From NCBI RefSeq assembly GCF_030009775.1, contig NZ_JASCTH010000024.1, forward strand, positions 62,001 to 126,000: a stretch of 64,000 nt of DNA, written 5' to 3'. This document shows, piece after piece, positions 17,271 through 25,183 of the stretch. Positions within the stretch are counted from its first letter, which is position 1, and each line of letters opens with the position of its first letter. This DNA is from Actinoplanes sandaracinus. GTDB taxonomy: Bacteria; Actinomycetota; Actinomycetes; Mycobacteriales; Micromonosporaceae. The position numbers were made by a program, and so were the translations under genes. The notes beneath the pieces are model-generated. The model saw only the letters and a list, made by a program, of their open reading frames with translations, ran no database searches and had not been told where the DNA came from.

Positions 17271-17302
17271 GACGGCCTGCGGGGAAGGTCAAAACCCGGA
17301 TC

Positions 17303-17350
17303 CCTCTCTCGTACGCTCGTCGCGCCCCTCAACCGCACCACACCCGTCCC
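17303..17350 (-). repeat. 48-nt intergenic element, copy A
   Basis: On the minus strand this reads GGGACGG, then TGGTGCGGTTGAGGGG, a GCGA core and a GCGTACGAGAGAGG end. It matches copy B at 20822-20869 at most positions. Both lie between convergent genes. A related end (CGTACGAGAAAG) recurs in inverted orientation at 17422-17433 in the same spacer. Confidence 0.65.
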
Positions 17351-17449
17351 GTGGCTCCCGCGCGACGCCGCTGCCACTCCCGGCCCCACCGCGACGATCG
17401 GGCGGATCCCGGGGCGGGGTGGCCGTACGAGAAAGAGGAAAGCGGCCCG

Positions 17450-18916
17450 TCACAGGACCAGGGCGTCGGTCCACAGCTGGCGGGAGCGGCCGGAGAGGGC
17501 CTCCATCAGGCCGACGGCCTGGCCGTCGGTGAGGCCGGCGACGAAGTCGACGACGGCGCGGCCGCGGGCGCGGGAGAGGCGTTCCGGGGTGCCGGCGGGG
17601 AGTTCGGATTCGGCGAGTTCGACGAGGTCGCGGAGGCGGCGGGGCAGGCGCTGCTCCTCGTCAGGGTCGGTCAGCCAGGCGAGCAGGGCCTCGACCAGGG
17701 AAGCGAGCAGGCGGGCCTGGCCGCGCTGGTGCAGGGCCAGGTCGGGCCGTTCGAGGACGAAGCGGTTCTGCACGAACTTCAGGACCTGCACCTCGTGCCA
17801 CTGGGCGCGGGACAACTGGACGTGACCGCTGCGGACGGCCGGCTGGCCGATCATCTCGGCCGAGATGACGAGGCGGTGGGTCCAGTTCGCCGAGAAGGCG
17901 GCGACCCGGGCCTCCGACTCCAGCGAACCGTCGAACGGCCGGGCCAGCAGGCCGTCGACGAGCTCGGCGCGGACCAGTTCGACGGCGTCGGCGAAGGCCT
18001 CGTCGTCGGCGATCCACCCGTCCTTGCGGTGCAGCTGGCGGCGCAGCGACTCGATGGCGCCGCCGGCCCGGGCCGGGTCGGACTCGCTGCCCCAGCGCTG
18101 CCAGGCCATCAACTCCGAGGCGACCGCGCCCTGCTGGAGCACGCCGACGCGGTGCACGTCCTCAAGGTCGTGGATGGCGTAGGCGATGTCGTCGGCGGTG
18201 TCCATCACCGAGGCCTCGACGGTCTGCTGCCAGTCGGCGACCCGGCCGGCGAACGGAGCCCGGGCCGCGCGCACGTCCCCGACCTCGGTGGAGTAGGCGC
18301 CGAACTTGAGGGAGCCACCGTCCGGGTCGTCGGGCACCCCGGCGGCGCCGCGCGGCGGCGGGTCCATGAACCGGGGGTGCGGCTCCGGGTGGGTGGTGCG
18401 GGTCCACGGGTACTTGAGGATCGCGGCGCGGACCGCGTTCGTCAGGTTCAGCCCGATCGTCGCCTGACCGCGGATCTCCGTGCTGGTGACGATCCGGTAC
18501 GACTGCGCGTTGCCCTCGAACCCGTCCCGCAGCCCGAGCCGCTGCCGGGCCAGCCTGTCCAGCACCCGCTCGCCGAGGTGCCCGAACGGCGGATGCCCCA
18601 GGTCGTGGGCGAGCGCCGCCGCCTCCACCACGTCCGGGTCGCAGCCGCCCAGCTTCTCGGACAGATCCGGGTGCGCGGCCCGGACCCGCTCGGCGATCGC
18701 CCGGCCCACCTGGGCCACCTTGAGACTGTGGGTGAGGCGGTTGTGCACCAGCAGCCCCGACCCGCCAGGGCTGATCACCTGGGTGACCCCGGCGAGGCGG
18801 GCCAGGAACGGTGAACTGACGATCCGGTCCCGGTCCACCCGGAACGGGCTCTGCGCCAGATCTCCGGGGGCCACCAGACTGTCACCGAAGAGGCGCTGGG
18901 CACGTGGATCATCCAT
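17450..18916 (-). CDS. dgt: Deoxyguanosinetriphosphate triphosphohydrolase-like protein
   Basis: The 488-residue HD-domain dNTP triphosphohydrolase cleaves dGTP or related dNTPs to the nucleoside and tripolyphosphate, helping control dNTP pools. Metal-binding HD residues appear as H-N-R-L-T-H-S and A-H-D-L-G-H-P-P-F-G-H. The F-E-G-N-A-Q and M-D-T-A-D-D-I-A-Y motifs of Dgt follow. The ATG at 18916 gives M-D-D-P-R-A, the expected N-terminus. A far longer open frame continues upstream, but that part overlaps the LURP-like gene antisense of its real frame and is not coding. Confidence 0.93.
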   Translation of the reverse strand: MDDPRAQRLFGDSLVAPGDLAQSPFRVDRDRIVSSPFLARLAGVTQVISPGGSGLLVHNRLTHSLKVAQVGRAIAERVRAAHPDLSEKLGGCDPDVVEAAALAHDLGHPPFGHLGERVLDRLARQRLGLRDGFEGNAQSYRIVTSTEIRGQATIGLNLTNAVRAAILKYPWTRTTHPEPHPRFMDPPPRGAAGVPDDPDGGSLKFGAYSTEVGDVRAARAPFAGRVADWQQTVEASVMDTADDIAYAIHDLEDVHRVGVLQQGAVASELMAWQRWGSESDPARAGGAIESLRRQLHRKDGWIADDEAFADAVELVRAELVDGLLARPFDGSLESEARVAAFSANWTHRLVISAEMIGQPAVRSGHVQLSRAQWHEVQVLKFVQNRFVLERPDLALHQRGQARLLASLVEALLAWLTDPDEEQRLPRRLRDLVELAESELPAGTPERLSRARGRAVVDFVAGLTDGQAVGLMEALSGRSRQLWTDALVL

Positions 18917-18927
18917 GCCCGGAGAAT

Positions 18928-19506
18928 CTACCGACTCTGCAGAGCGTCCAACGCGACGGCCATGGCAACCACGAGGCGGCGGTCCAGGTAGGGGTCGTGG
19001 ATGCTCACCTGGTACGTGTCCCGCAGACCCCACTTGCGCATCACCGAGAAGCCCGGGCGGCCCGCAATGGTGAAGTCGAAGTGGTACGGCAGCCAGGACA
19101 GGTAGTCGATGAACCGGCGCAGGATCGCCACCCACTGGTTGCGCTCCTGCCCGGTCACCTCGCCGTAGCCCGGCTGCTCCACGATCCAGGTGGACCGCAG
19201 CAGCGAGGCCGCGAAGTTCTTCCGGAACAGTCCGATGGGCTGGCCGTTCGCGTCGGTCACGTCGTAGGTCGCGCCCAGGTCGATGACCTGACGGGCCTTG
19301 AAACCGAGCAGCGGAACCTGCTTGGTGTCGTCGGTGTAGAGCGTCACCTGTTCCTTGAACGCCAGCCGCTTCTGCTGGGCGAACGCGAGGATGCCGGCCT
19401 CCTGACCGTCCGGGGAGACGGCGTGGACCTCGTACTGGTTGACCATGAGACGAATGCGCTGGCGCACGATGAGATGGGTCTGCGCCTGAAGGGTGTCTTG
19501 CGTCAC
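18928..19506 (-). CDS. LURP-one-related (tubby-like) family protein
   Basis: The 192-residue cytoplasmic protein matches the LURP-one-related/phospholipid-scramblase-like beta-barrel fold: an N-terminal L-I-V-R-Q-R-I-R-L-M-V-N-Q-Y-E-V strand, a G-F-K-A-R-Q core and a late F-D-F-T-I-A-G-R-P-G-F-S segment. It ends 11 bp before the dGTPase start in the same direction, so the two may form an operon. Bacterial members have no firmly established role. It is divergent from the metallo-hydrolase gene at 19596. Confidence 0.85.
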   Translation of the reverse strand: MTQDTLQAQTHLIVRQRIRLMVNQYEVHAVSPDGQEAGILAFAQQKRLAFKEQVTLYTDDTKQVPLLGFKARQVIDLGATYDVTDANGQPIGLFRKNFAASLLRSTWIVEQPGYGEVTGQERNQWVAILRRFIDYLSWLPYHFDFTIAGRPGFSVMRKWGLRDTYQVSIHDPYLDRRLVVAMAVALDALQSR

Positions 19507-19595
19507 CGCGGCAGTGTGTCATACCGGTCACTTGCTGAGGAGTTACTGAGGGGCACGCTGGCCGACATGAACCCGGGCAGGCCAGACTGGAGACC

Positions 19596-20699
19596 ATGGC
19601 GAAGCGAACGCGTACACGTACCGTGATGGCTCTGGCGCTTGCCGCCGCGGCGGTGTGGGCCGCCCGTGACGTGCCCGCGCAGATCGGTGGCCGCGCCGGC
19701 GGCGCCCGCCGGACGAGGGTCGAGTCGTCGCCGCAGTTCGCGGGCGGCAAGTTCCGCAACACCGTGCCCGCCACCGAGGTCGTCGCGGCCTCGGTGCCGC
19801 GGCTGGCCGTCGCGGCGGCCACCGGCCGGGAGGCCCGCCGCCCGCGTCTGCCGGTCCCGCTGGTCACCGCCGCTCCCGGCGGCGACGCCGACGGACTGCA
19901 CATCACCTGGTACGGCCACTCGTCCGCCCTGATCGAGATCGAGGGCCGGCGGGTCCTGCTCGACCCGGTGTGGAGCGATCGCTGCTCCCCGTCCCGGCTG
20001 GCCGGCCCGCGCCGGCTGCACGAGCCCCCGGTGCCGCTGCGTGAGCTGCCCCCGATCGACGCCGTGCTGATCTCCCACGACCACTACGACCACCTCGACA
20101 TGGTGACCATCCAGAACCTGGCCGACCTGCAGGCCGCCAGGTTCCTGGTGCCGCTCGGCGTCGGAGCGCACCTGGAGCGCTGGGGCGTCCCCGCCGGCCG
20201 CATCGTCGAACTCGACTGGAACGAACGCGCCACGGTCGGCGGCATCGAGTTCGTGGCCACGCCGGCCCGGCACTTCTCCGGGCGAGGCCTCACCCGGGAC
20301 GAGACACTCTGGGCCAGCTGGGTGATCAACGGGCCGAACCGGAAGGTCTTCTACTCCGGCGACACCGGGTACTTCCCGGGCTTCGCGGAGATCGGCGCGG
20401 AGCACGGCCCCTTCGACGCCACCCTGGTGCAGATCGGGGCGTACGGCGAGGACTGGCCGGACATCCACATGACGCCCGAGGACGGCGTCGCCACCCACGT
20501 CGACGTGCGCGGCGGCCTGATGATCCCGGTGCACTGGGCAACCTTCAACCTGGCCCTGCACGACTGGGCCGAACCCGCCGACCGCACCTGGCGGGAGGCC
20601 AAGGCCCGCGACGTGAAGCTGGCCGTGCCGCGTCCCGGTGAGCGGGTCGACGTCGACAATCCGCCCTCCGTCGACGGCTGGTGGCAGCAGATCGTCTGA
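19596..20699 (+). CDS. MBL-fold metallo-hydrolase (NAPE-PLD-like)
   Basis: The 367-residue protein has an N-terminal hydrophobic anchor or signal (about residues 8-25). The metallo-beta-lactamase fold that follows resembles bacterial homologues of N-acylphosphatidylethanolamine phospholipase D: L-D-P-V-W-S-D-R, the zinc-binding S-H-D-H-Y-D-H-L-D, A-R-H-F-S-G-R-G, S-G-D-T-G-Y-F and a late V-H-W-A-T-F-N-L-A. The preserved metal ligands argue for an active hydrolase, perhaps on lipids. The ATG at 19596 follows GGAGA. A hairpin follows the gene. Confidence 0.88.
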   Translation: MAKRTRTRTVMALALAAAAVWAARDVPAQIGGRAGGARRTRVESSPQFAGGKFRNTVPATEVVAASVPRLAVAAATGREARRPRLPVPLVTAAPGGDADGLHITWYGHSSALIEIEGRRVLLDPVWSDRCSPSRLAGPRRLHEPPVPLRELPPIDAVLISHDHYDHLDMVTIQNLADLQAARFLVPLGVGAHLERWGVPAGRIVELDWNERATVGGIEFVATPARHFSGRGLTRDETLWASWVINGPNRKVFYSGDTGYFPGFAEIGAEHGPFDATLVQIGAYGEDWPDIHMTPEDGVATHVDVRGGLMIPVHWATFNLALHDWAEPADRTWREAKARDVKLAVPRPGERVDVDNPPSVDGWWQQIV

Positions 20700-20711
20700 C
20701 CTCCCGCTCGC

Positions 20712-20759
20712 GGCCCGGGGTGGTCAGCCGGTGCCAGCACACCGGCTGACCCCGGGGCC
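20712..20759. terminator. Terminator hairpin between convergent genes
   Basis: GGTCAGCCGGTG (20722-20733) pairs perfectly with CACCGGCTGACC (20740-20751) around a 6-nt loop, and flanking GGCCCGGGG/CCGGGGCC can extend the stem. Confidence 0.75.
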
Positions 20760-20821
20760 TCGCACCGGACCGCGCTCCGCCAGAGCGCCCGATGCCGGCC
20801 ACCACGCTGCGCCCGGGGCGC

Positions 20822-20869
20822 GGGACGGCGATGGTGCGGTTGAGGGGTGCGAGTCGCGTACAAGAAAGG
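20822..20869 (+). repeat. 48-nt intergenic element, copy B
   Basis: This is the partner of copy A (17303-17350, minus strand). The shared blocks are GGGACGG, TGGTGCGGTTGAGGGG, GCGA and GCGTAC-AGA-AGG. It ends at the stop codon of the lipid-kinase gene. Confidence 0.65.
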
Positions 20870-21772
20870 TCAGACCGAAGCGGGAACGCAGATCTGGACA
20901 GCGGCCGGGACCACGGACGCGGTGAACTTCCTGGTCTTGGAGCGGGCGCCGCCGTCGAGTTCGTATACGAGTTTGCCGGCGAGTTCGACGTCGATGCGGC
21001 GGGCGCGGGTGGTGCGGACGAACGGGGACTTGTCGGAGCGGCTGACCGCCATGGTGCCGAGGGCACGCGCCCATTGGAGGGCGTTGTGGGCGGTGGCGAC
21101 GCCGACGTCGAGCCAGCCGTCGTCGGGGACCGCGTCGTCGAAGGCGCGGATGCCGCCGGTGATGGTGCCGACGTTGCCGATGAGGACGCAGCTCGCCTCG
21201 CCGTCGAACCAGTCGGTGCCGTCGACCTTGATCTTCGCGTGCGGGGCTTCGCCGTTGACGTGCCGGAGACCGGTCCAGACGTAGGCGAGCTTGCCGAGGC
21301 GGTCCTTGAGAGCGCCGTCGGCGTCCTTGATCATGGCGCCGTCGAAGCCGACGCCGGCCATCACCGCGAAGTGTTCACCGCCGAGTTCGCCGAGGTCGAA
21401 GTGGCATCGTTCGCCGGTGAAGGCGATGTCGACGGCCTTCTCCAGGTCGGTGGGGATGCCGAGGTTGCCGGCGAGCAGGTTGCCGGTGCCGGCGGGCATG
21501 ATGGCGACCGGAACGCGCTTGCCGCGCTTGAAACCGGCGAGGGTGTCGAGGGTGCGCTGGACCATGCCGTCACCGCCCCAGACGACGAGCAGGTCCGCGC
21601 CGGCCTCGACGGCCTTACGGACCTTCTTCGGGGCCTTGCGGCTCTTCGGGACCTCGAACCAGAGCAGCTTCTCGACGCCGCGCCCGGTGAGGAGCCGGCG
21701 CAGCTCGTCGAGTCCGCCGCCGAGGGTTTTCCGCTGGTGGGCAACGACGGCGATCGTGCGGGGGGTACGCAT
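20870..21772 (-). CDS. Diacylglycerol/sphingosine-kinase family protein
   Basis: The 300-residue lipid kinase catalytic-domain protein carries the signature G-G-D-G at about 66-69 (W-G-G-D-G-M-V-Q) and P-A-G-T-G-N-L-L-A-G-N-L. Its DAGK-like C-terminal half contains G-V-G-F-D-G-A and V-P-D-D-G-W-L-D-V. It should phosphorylate a lipid alcohol with ATP at the membrane. The ATG at 21772 starts at the first beta strand and is preferred over an upstream extension into the next spacer. A small membrane-protein gene lies 34 bp upstream in the same direction. Confidence 0.9.
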   Translation of the reverse strand: MRTPRTIAVVAHQRKTLGGGLDELRRLLTGRGVEKLLWFEVPKSRKAPKKVRKAVEAGADLLVVWGGDGMVQRTLDTLAGFKRGKRVPVAIMPAGTGNLLAGNLGIPTDLEKAVDIAFTGERCHFDLGELGGEHFAVMAGVGFDGAMIKDADGALKDRLGKLAYVWTGLRHVNGEAPHAKIKVDGTDWFDGEASCVLIGNVGTITGGIRAFDDAVPDDGWLDVGVATAHNALQWARALGTMAVSRSDKSPFVRTTRARRIDVELAGKLVYELDGGARSKTRKFTASVVPAAVQICVPASV

Positions 21773-21806
21773 GTCGCCGCCGTTACCCGGTCCGGGAAGA
21801 AACCAA

Positions 21807-22019
21807 TCAGCGGAAGCTGAACCGGCGCCGCTTCTTGCGGCCGAACAGGGTCTGCGCGGTGTCGGCGCCCCGGCGGAGCAGGCGCGACGCGCGATTGTTG
21901 GGACCACGCCGGCGCTCGACCGTGTCGCTGAGCTTGCGGGCTCCGGCGACGCCGAGCGGGACGAGGACAGCGGTCAGGACGATTCTGCGGATGAGGTTCC
22001 AGATCATGCCTGGAGACAT
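21807..22019 (-). CDS. Small membrane-anchored basic protein
   Basis: This 70-residue protein has one N-terminal hydrophobic segment (about residues 8-24) and a strongly basic remainder ending R-K-K-R-R-R-F-S-F-R. ATG at 22019 is chosen because AGGTGGG precedes it; ATG 22007 is an alternative. It sits between the GAF gene (15 bp upstream) and the lipid kinase, all in one direction. No known domain is recognised. The basic tail may contact phospholipid or nucleic acid. Confidence 0.6.
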   Translation of the reverse strand: MSPGMIWNLIRRIVLTAVLVPLGVAGARKLSDTVERRRGPNNRASRLLRRGADTAQTLFGRKKRRRFSFR

Positions 22020-22034
22020 ACCCACCTGGCGTGA

Positions 22035-22601
22035 TCAGTTCACGGTTTCCCGCATGCGTTGTTCGGCGGCCGCGCTGCGGATCACCATGAGCCGCAGTTC
22101 CAGCTCGTCGGCGACGATCGAGGCCAGGTGCTGCAGGGCCTCGAGCTGGCGCGGGTTCGCCTCCCGGGGCACGCTGTCGATCACGTTGACGGTGCCCAGG
22201 CGGTAACCGTCATGGGTGCGGATCGGCGCGGCGGCGTAGAAGCGCAGGCCCAGCTCGCCGCGGACCAGCGGATGTTCCAGCGTGCGCGGGTCGACGGCCG
22301 CGTTGTTGATGACGTAGACGTCGTCCTGGGCGATCACCGAGGCGCACAGGCCGGGTTCCTTGCCGACCTCCCGTACGCCGGTCAGGCCCTGACAGGCCGC
22401 CAGCCACACCCGGTCCTGCTCGACCAGGGACACGGTGGCGATCGGTGTGCCGAAGACAGCGCCGGCCACGAAGGCGATCCGGTCGTACGCGTCCTCCACC
22501 GGCTGGTCGACCAGGCGGTAACGGCGCACCGCCGCGAGACGGGCCTGCTCCCGCGGATCCACGTTGTCCAGGTATTCGTAGGCGCTCGACGACTCTGTCA
22601 T
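22035..22601 (-). CDS. GAF-domain protein
   Basis: The 188-residue protein is a single GAF sensor domain with a short helical N-terminus. Features are V-F-G-T-P-I-A-T-V-S-L-V, F-Y-A-A-A-P-I-R-T, the L-G-T-V-N-V-I-D strand and a C-terminal helix (L-E-A-L-Q-H-L-A-S-I-V-A-D-E-L-E) that usually leads into an output domain. No output domain is present. It may act as a partner-bound redox or small-molecule sensor. A GTG at 22622 is an alternative start. Confidence 0.85.
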   Translation of the reverse strand: MTESSSAYEYLDNVDPREQARLAAVRRYRLVDQPVEDAYDRIAFVAGAVFGTPIATVSLVEQDRVWLAACQGLTGVREVGKEPGLCASVIAQDDVYVINNAAVDPRTLEHPLVRGELGLRFYAAAPIRTHDGYRLGTVNVIDSVPREANPRQLEALQHLASIVADELELRLMVIRSAAAEQRMRETVN

Positions 22602-22648
22602 GGACGGCAGCCTATTGCTCACACCGCCCGGCGACGTCGCACAGAACG

Positions 22649-23932
22649 TCAGTCGCCGTGGGTCTCCGCGGGCAGTGCGCGGACTCGTACCTCGGTGATG
22701 GCCCGGCCGGTCACCTCGGTCACCTCGGCGGTGAACTCGGGCAGCGTCACCACCTCGCCCGGCTCGGTGGGGATGTGCCCGAGCCGGGCCAGCACCATCC
22801 CGGCGATGGTGGTGTAGTCGCCGTCCTCCGGCGGATCCCCGTGGAAACCCACGTCGGGCAGGTCGTGGATGGGGAACGAACCCGGCATGAGCAGGGCGCC
22901 GTCCGGCTCCCGGACGGTCGCCGCCACATCGGAGTCGGTCTCGTCGTAGATCTCCCCGACGATCTCCTCGACCAGGTCCTCGATGGTGACGATGCCGTCG
23001 ATGGCCCCGCGTTCGTCGACGATCAGGGCGAGCGGCTGGCGTTCGGCGCGCAGCTGCATGAGAGCGTCCGACACCCGCAGCGTCTCCGGCAGGAAGAGCG
23101 GCGGCCGGGCCACGTCGTCGACCGGCCCGGTGGCGCCGACCAGGTCGCGCAGGTGCACCACGCCGATCACGTCGTCCAGCCCGGCCGGGCCGATCACCGG
23201 CGCCCGGGAGTGGCCGCCGTCGATCAGCGTGCGCAGGGCCTCCGGCGCCGGCCGGCCACTGGCCAGGGTGAGCACGTCGCGGCGGGGCACCAGGATCTCC
23301 CGCAGGATGCGGTCGGCGATCGCGAAGGCACCGGAGATGATGGTCCGCTGCTCCGCGGAGAACTCCTGCTGGGCGGCGACCAGGTCGCGGATCTCCTCAG
23401 GGGTGACCTCGTCGCGCTGGGCGTGCGGGTCGCTGCCGGCCAGCCGGACCACCCCGTTGGTGGCGTGGGCGAGCAGCCAGACGGCCGGGCGGGAGATGTT
23501 CGACAGCATGTCCAGCGGCCGGGCCACGAGCAGCGCCCAGCCTTCGGCCCGTTGCATGGCGATCCTCTTCGGCGCGAGCTCCCCGAGGACGAGGGTGACG
23601 AAGGTCAGCACCACGGTGGTCAGGACGGTGGCGGCCGGCTCGGCGGCGGCGCCCAGGAACTCGAGCCGCTCGACCAGTGGCTGGGACAGGTAGATGGCGA
23701 CCACCGCGGACGCCAGGAAACCGCCGAGGGTGATTCCGATCTGGATGGTGGCCAGGAAACGGTTCGAATCACGGGTCAGCCGTGCCAGCACCCGGCCGGA
23801 CCGGGACTCCCGTTCCAGTCGCTGCACCTGGCCCTCACGCAGCGAGATCAGCGCCATCTCGCTGCCGGTGAACACGGCGTTGACCAGGATCAGTAGGAAA
23901 ACCAGGAGGATCGGCCCACCGATGCCATCCAT
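22649..23932 (-). CDS. HlyC/CorC-family (CNNM/CBS) membrane protein
   Basis: The 427-residue protein is of the hemolysin C/CorC/CNNM type. Three to four membrane helices form a DUF21 domain (about 1-190, with F-T-G-S-E-M-A-L and L-G-E-L-A-P-K-R). A CBS pair follows (about 205-330, with L-V-P-R-R-D-V and the I-V-T-I-E-D-L-V-E-E-I-V-G-E-I motif), then a C-terminal transporter-associated CorC_HlyC domain. Homologues are linked to magnesium/cobalt efflux or homeostasis. The ATG at 23932 is preceded by GAAGGG. Upstream in-frame sequence overlaps the glycosylase gene and is not used. Confidence 0.93.
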   Translation of the reverse strand: MDGIGGPILLVFLLILVNAVFTGSEMALISLREGQVQRLERESRSGRVLARLTRDSNRFLATIQIGITLGGFLASAVVAIYLSQPLVERLEFLGAAAEPAATVLTTVVLTFVTLVLGELAPKRIAMQRAEGWALLVARPLDMLSNISRPAVWLLAHATNGVVRLAGSDPHAQRDEVTPEEIRDLVAAQQEFSAEQRTIISGAFAIADRILREILVPRRDVLTLASGRPAPEALRTLIDGGHSRAPVIGPAGLDDVIGVVHLRDLVGATGPVDDVARPPLFLPETLRVSDALMQLRAERQPLALIVDERGAIDGIVTIEDLVEEIVGEIYDETDSDVAATVREPDGALLMPGSFPIHDLPDVGFHGDPPEDGDYTTIAGMVLARLGHIPTEPGEVVTLPEFTAEVTEVTGRAITEVRVRALPAETHGD

Positions 23933-23990
23933 CAACGCACCCTTCGGGAAAAAGTCACAAATTCCCGAACAATTTAGCGACTCGACCGGA

Positions 23991-24893
23991 TCAGAACCGG
24001 GAGAACGACCGCAGCGGCATCCGTGGCCCGAATTTCGGCGCCGCGATGCCGCCCAACGCGAGCAGGCCACAGACCCGGCCGCGGTGCCCCGGGAAGGGCT
24101 CCAGCAGCTCCAGCATCCGCTCGTCGGTGCCTCGGGCCTCGCCGGCCAGGGCGTAGGCGACCGTGTTGGGGATGTGGAAGTCGCCGACACTGACCGCGTC
24201 GGCATCACCGAAGGCGTACCGGACCGTCTCGGCGGCGGTCCACGGGCCGATGCCGGGCAGGGCGGTCAGCCGGGCCGTCGCCTCGGCCGCGCCGGCACAG
24301 CTCTCCAGCCGGGCGGCGACCTGCGCGGCACGCAGCAGAGCCTGGGTGCGGCGCTGCTCCACGCCGAACGGATGGAACACCCAGTAGGCGGTGGCCGCCA
24401 CGACAGCCGGATCGGGCGGCAACACCAGCTCCACCGGGCCGGGCGCCGGCTCACCGAAATGACGGCACACCGCGCGGTACGACCGGTGCGCCTCCTTGCC
24501 GGTGACCTTCTGCTCCAGGATCGCCCGCAACAGGCGCGGGAAGAGGTGTCCGGTGGCCGGTAGGCGTACCCCCGAGAAGGTCTTCGCCAGGCGCTCGACC
24601 AGCGGATGCCGCGTCGCCAGCGCCGGGAAGCCGCTCAGGTCGTCGCGCAGGCCGGCGATCGCGTCCGCGCGGTCGGCGGCCCACCGGGCGCCCGGCCCGT
24701 GACCGGTCGCGACCAGTTCGCCCGCCGAGCGGGCCAGATGCAGCGTGGCCGGGCCCTCCGGGGTCCGCATGGCGAGCCAGAACCCGTCCTCGCGGACCAG
24801 GCCGCATGGATCCGACTTCGGCACCAGCAGCGGCCGCACCGAGGCGCCGAAGGAGTATCGCTCCGGCGGGGTCAGCCTGCGGGTCACCGTCAC
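23991..24893 (-). CDS. DNA-3-methyladenine glycosylase (AlkA-like, HhH-GPD)
   Basis: The 300-residue base-excision glycosylase has an AlkA-like N-terminal domain and the helix-hairpin-helix L-P-G-I-G-P-W-T-A-A. The catalytic Asp lies in S-V-G-D-F-H-I-P-N. I-L-E-Q-K-V-T-G appears at the start of the HhH-GPD domain. It should excise alkylated purines. GTG at 24893 is chosen; an upstream ATG (24941) would add 16 residues without a clear ribosome site. The gene precedes the CNNM gene by about 58 bp in the same direction. Confidence 0.9.
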   Translation of the reverse strand: MTVTRRLTPPERYSFGASVRPLLVPKSDPCGLVREDGFWLAMRTPEGPATLHLARSAGELVATGHGPGARWAADRADAIAGLRDDLSGFPALATRHPLVERLAKTFSGVRLPATGHLFPRLLRAILEQKVTGKEAHRSYRAVCRHFGEPAPGPVELVLPPDPAVVAATAYWVFHPFGVEQRRTQALLRAAQVAARLESCAGAAEATARLTALPGIGPWTAAETVRYAFGDADAVSVGDFHIPNTVAYALAGEARGTDERMLELLEPFPGHRGRVCGLLALGGIAAPKFGPRMPLRSFSRF

Positions 24894-24943
24894 CGCGCCA
24901 CTATGCCACCGGTCCGGCTTCCGGGGGGAACATCCGGGCACGC

Positions 24944-24980
24944 CGATGGCCCTGACCTTGCTCCGGGGTCAGGGCCATCG
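24944..24980 (-). terminator. 14-bp perfect hairpin
   Basis: CGATGGCCCTGACC (24944-24957) pairs with GGTCAGGGCCATCG (24967-24980), loop 9 nt. It lies downstream of the Gly-Gln repeat gene and upstream of the glycosylase gene. Confidence 0.7.
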
Positions 24981-24984
24981 GGCC

Positions 24985-25015
24985 GTGACCGGACACCCGA
25001 GAAAGGTCCGGTCAC
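24985..25015 (-). terminator. Second tandem hairpin
   Basis: GTGACCGGAC (24985-24994) pairs with GTCCGGTCAC (25006-25015), loop 11 nt, directly next to the preceding hairpin. Confidence 0.6.
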
Positions 25016-25106
25016 CTTTGCGGAACCGTTACCCGGTGGTGGCCGGGTTGTCTGCCGCGTACTCGTCCGGCAGGGGGTTGGACGGCCACCGGTCCCGATG
25101 GGGGGC

Positions 25107-25134
25107 CCGGACCGGGTTGGGAGACCCGGTCCGG
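25107..25134 (-). terminator. Hairpin close to the repeat-protein stop
   Basis: CCGGACCGGGT (25107-25117) pairs perfectly with ACCCGGTCCGG (25124-25134) with a 6-nt loop, 50 bp after the stop at 25184. It is the nearest of three hairpins in this spacer. Confidence 0.7.
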
Positions 25135-25183
25135 TTCGGTCCCGGTGGAGCGGCGTCCGGCTCCGCGGTGGTTGTGCCGCCGG

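Noticed and set aside
17450..19906. An 818-codon version of the dGTPase
   Set aside because: The upstream half runs through the LURP-one-like gene and the metallo-hydrolase start in the wrong frame. The conserved Dgt N-terminus begins at 18916.
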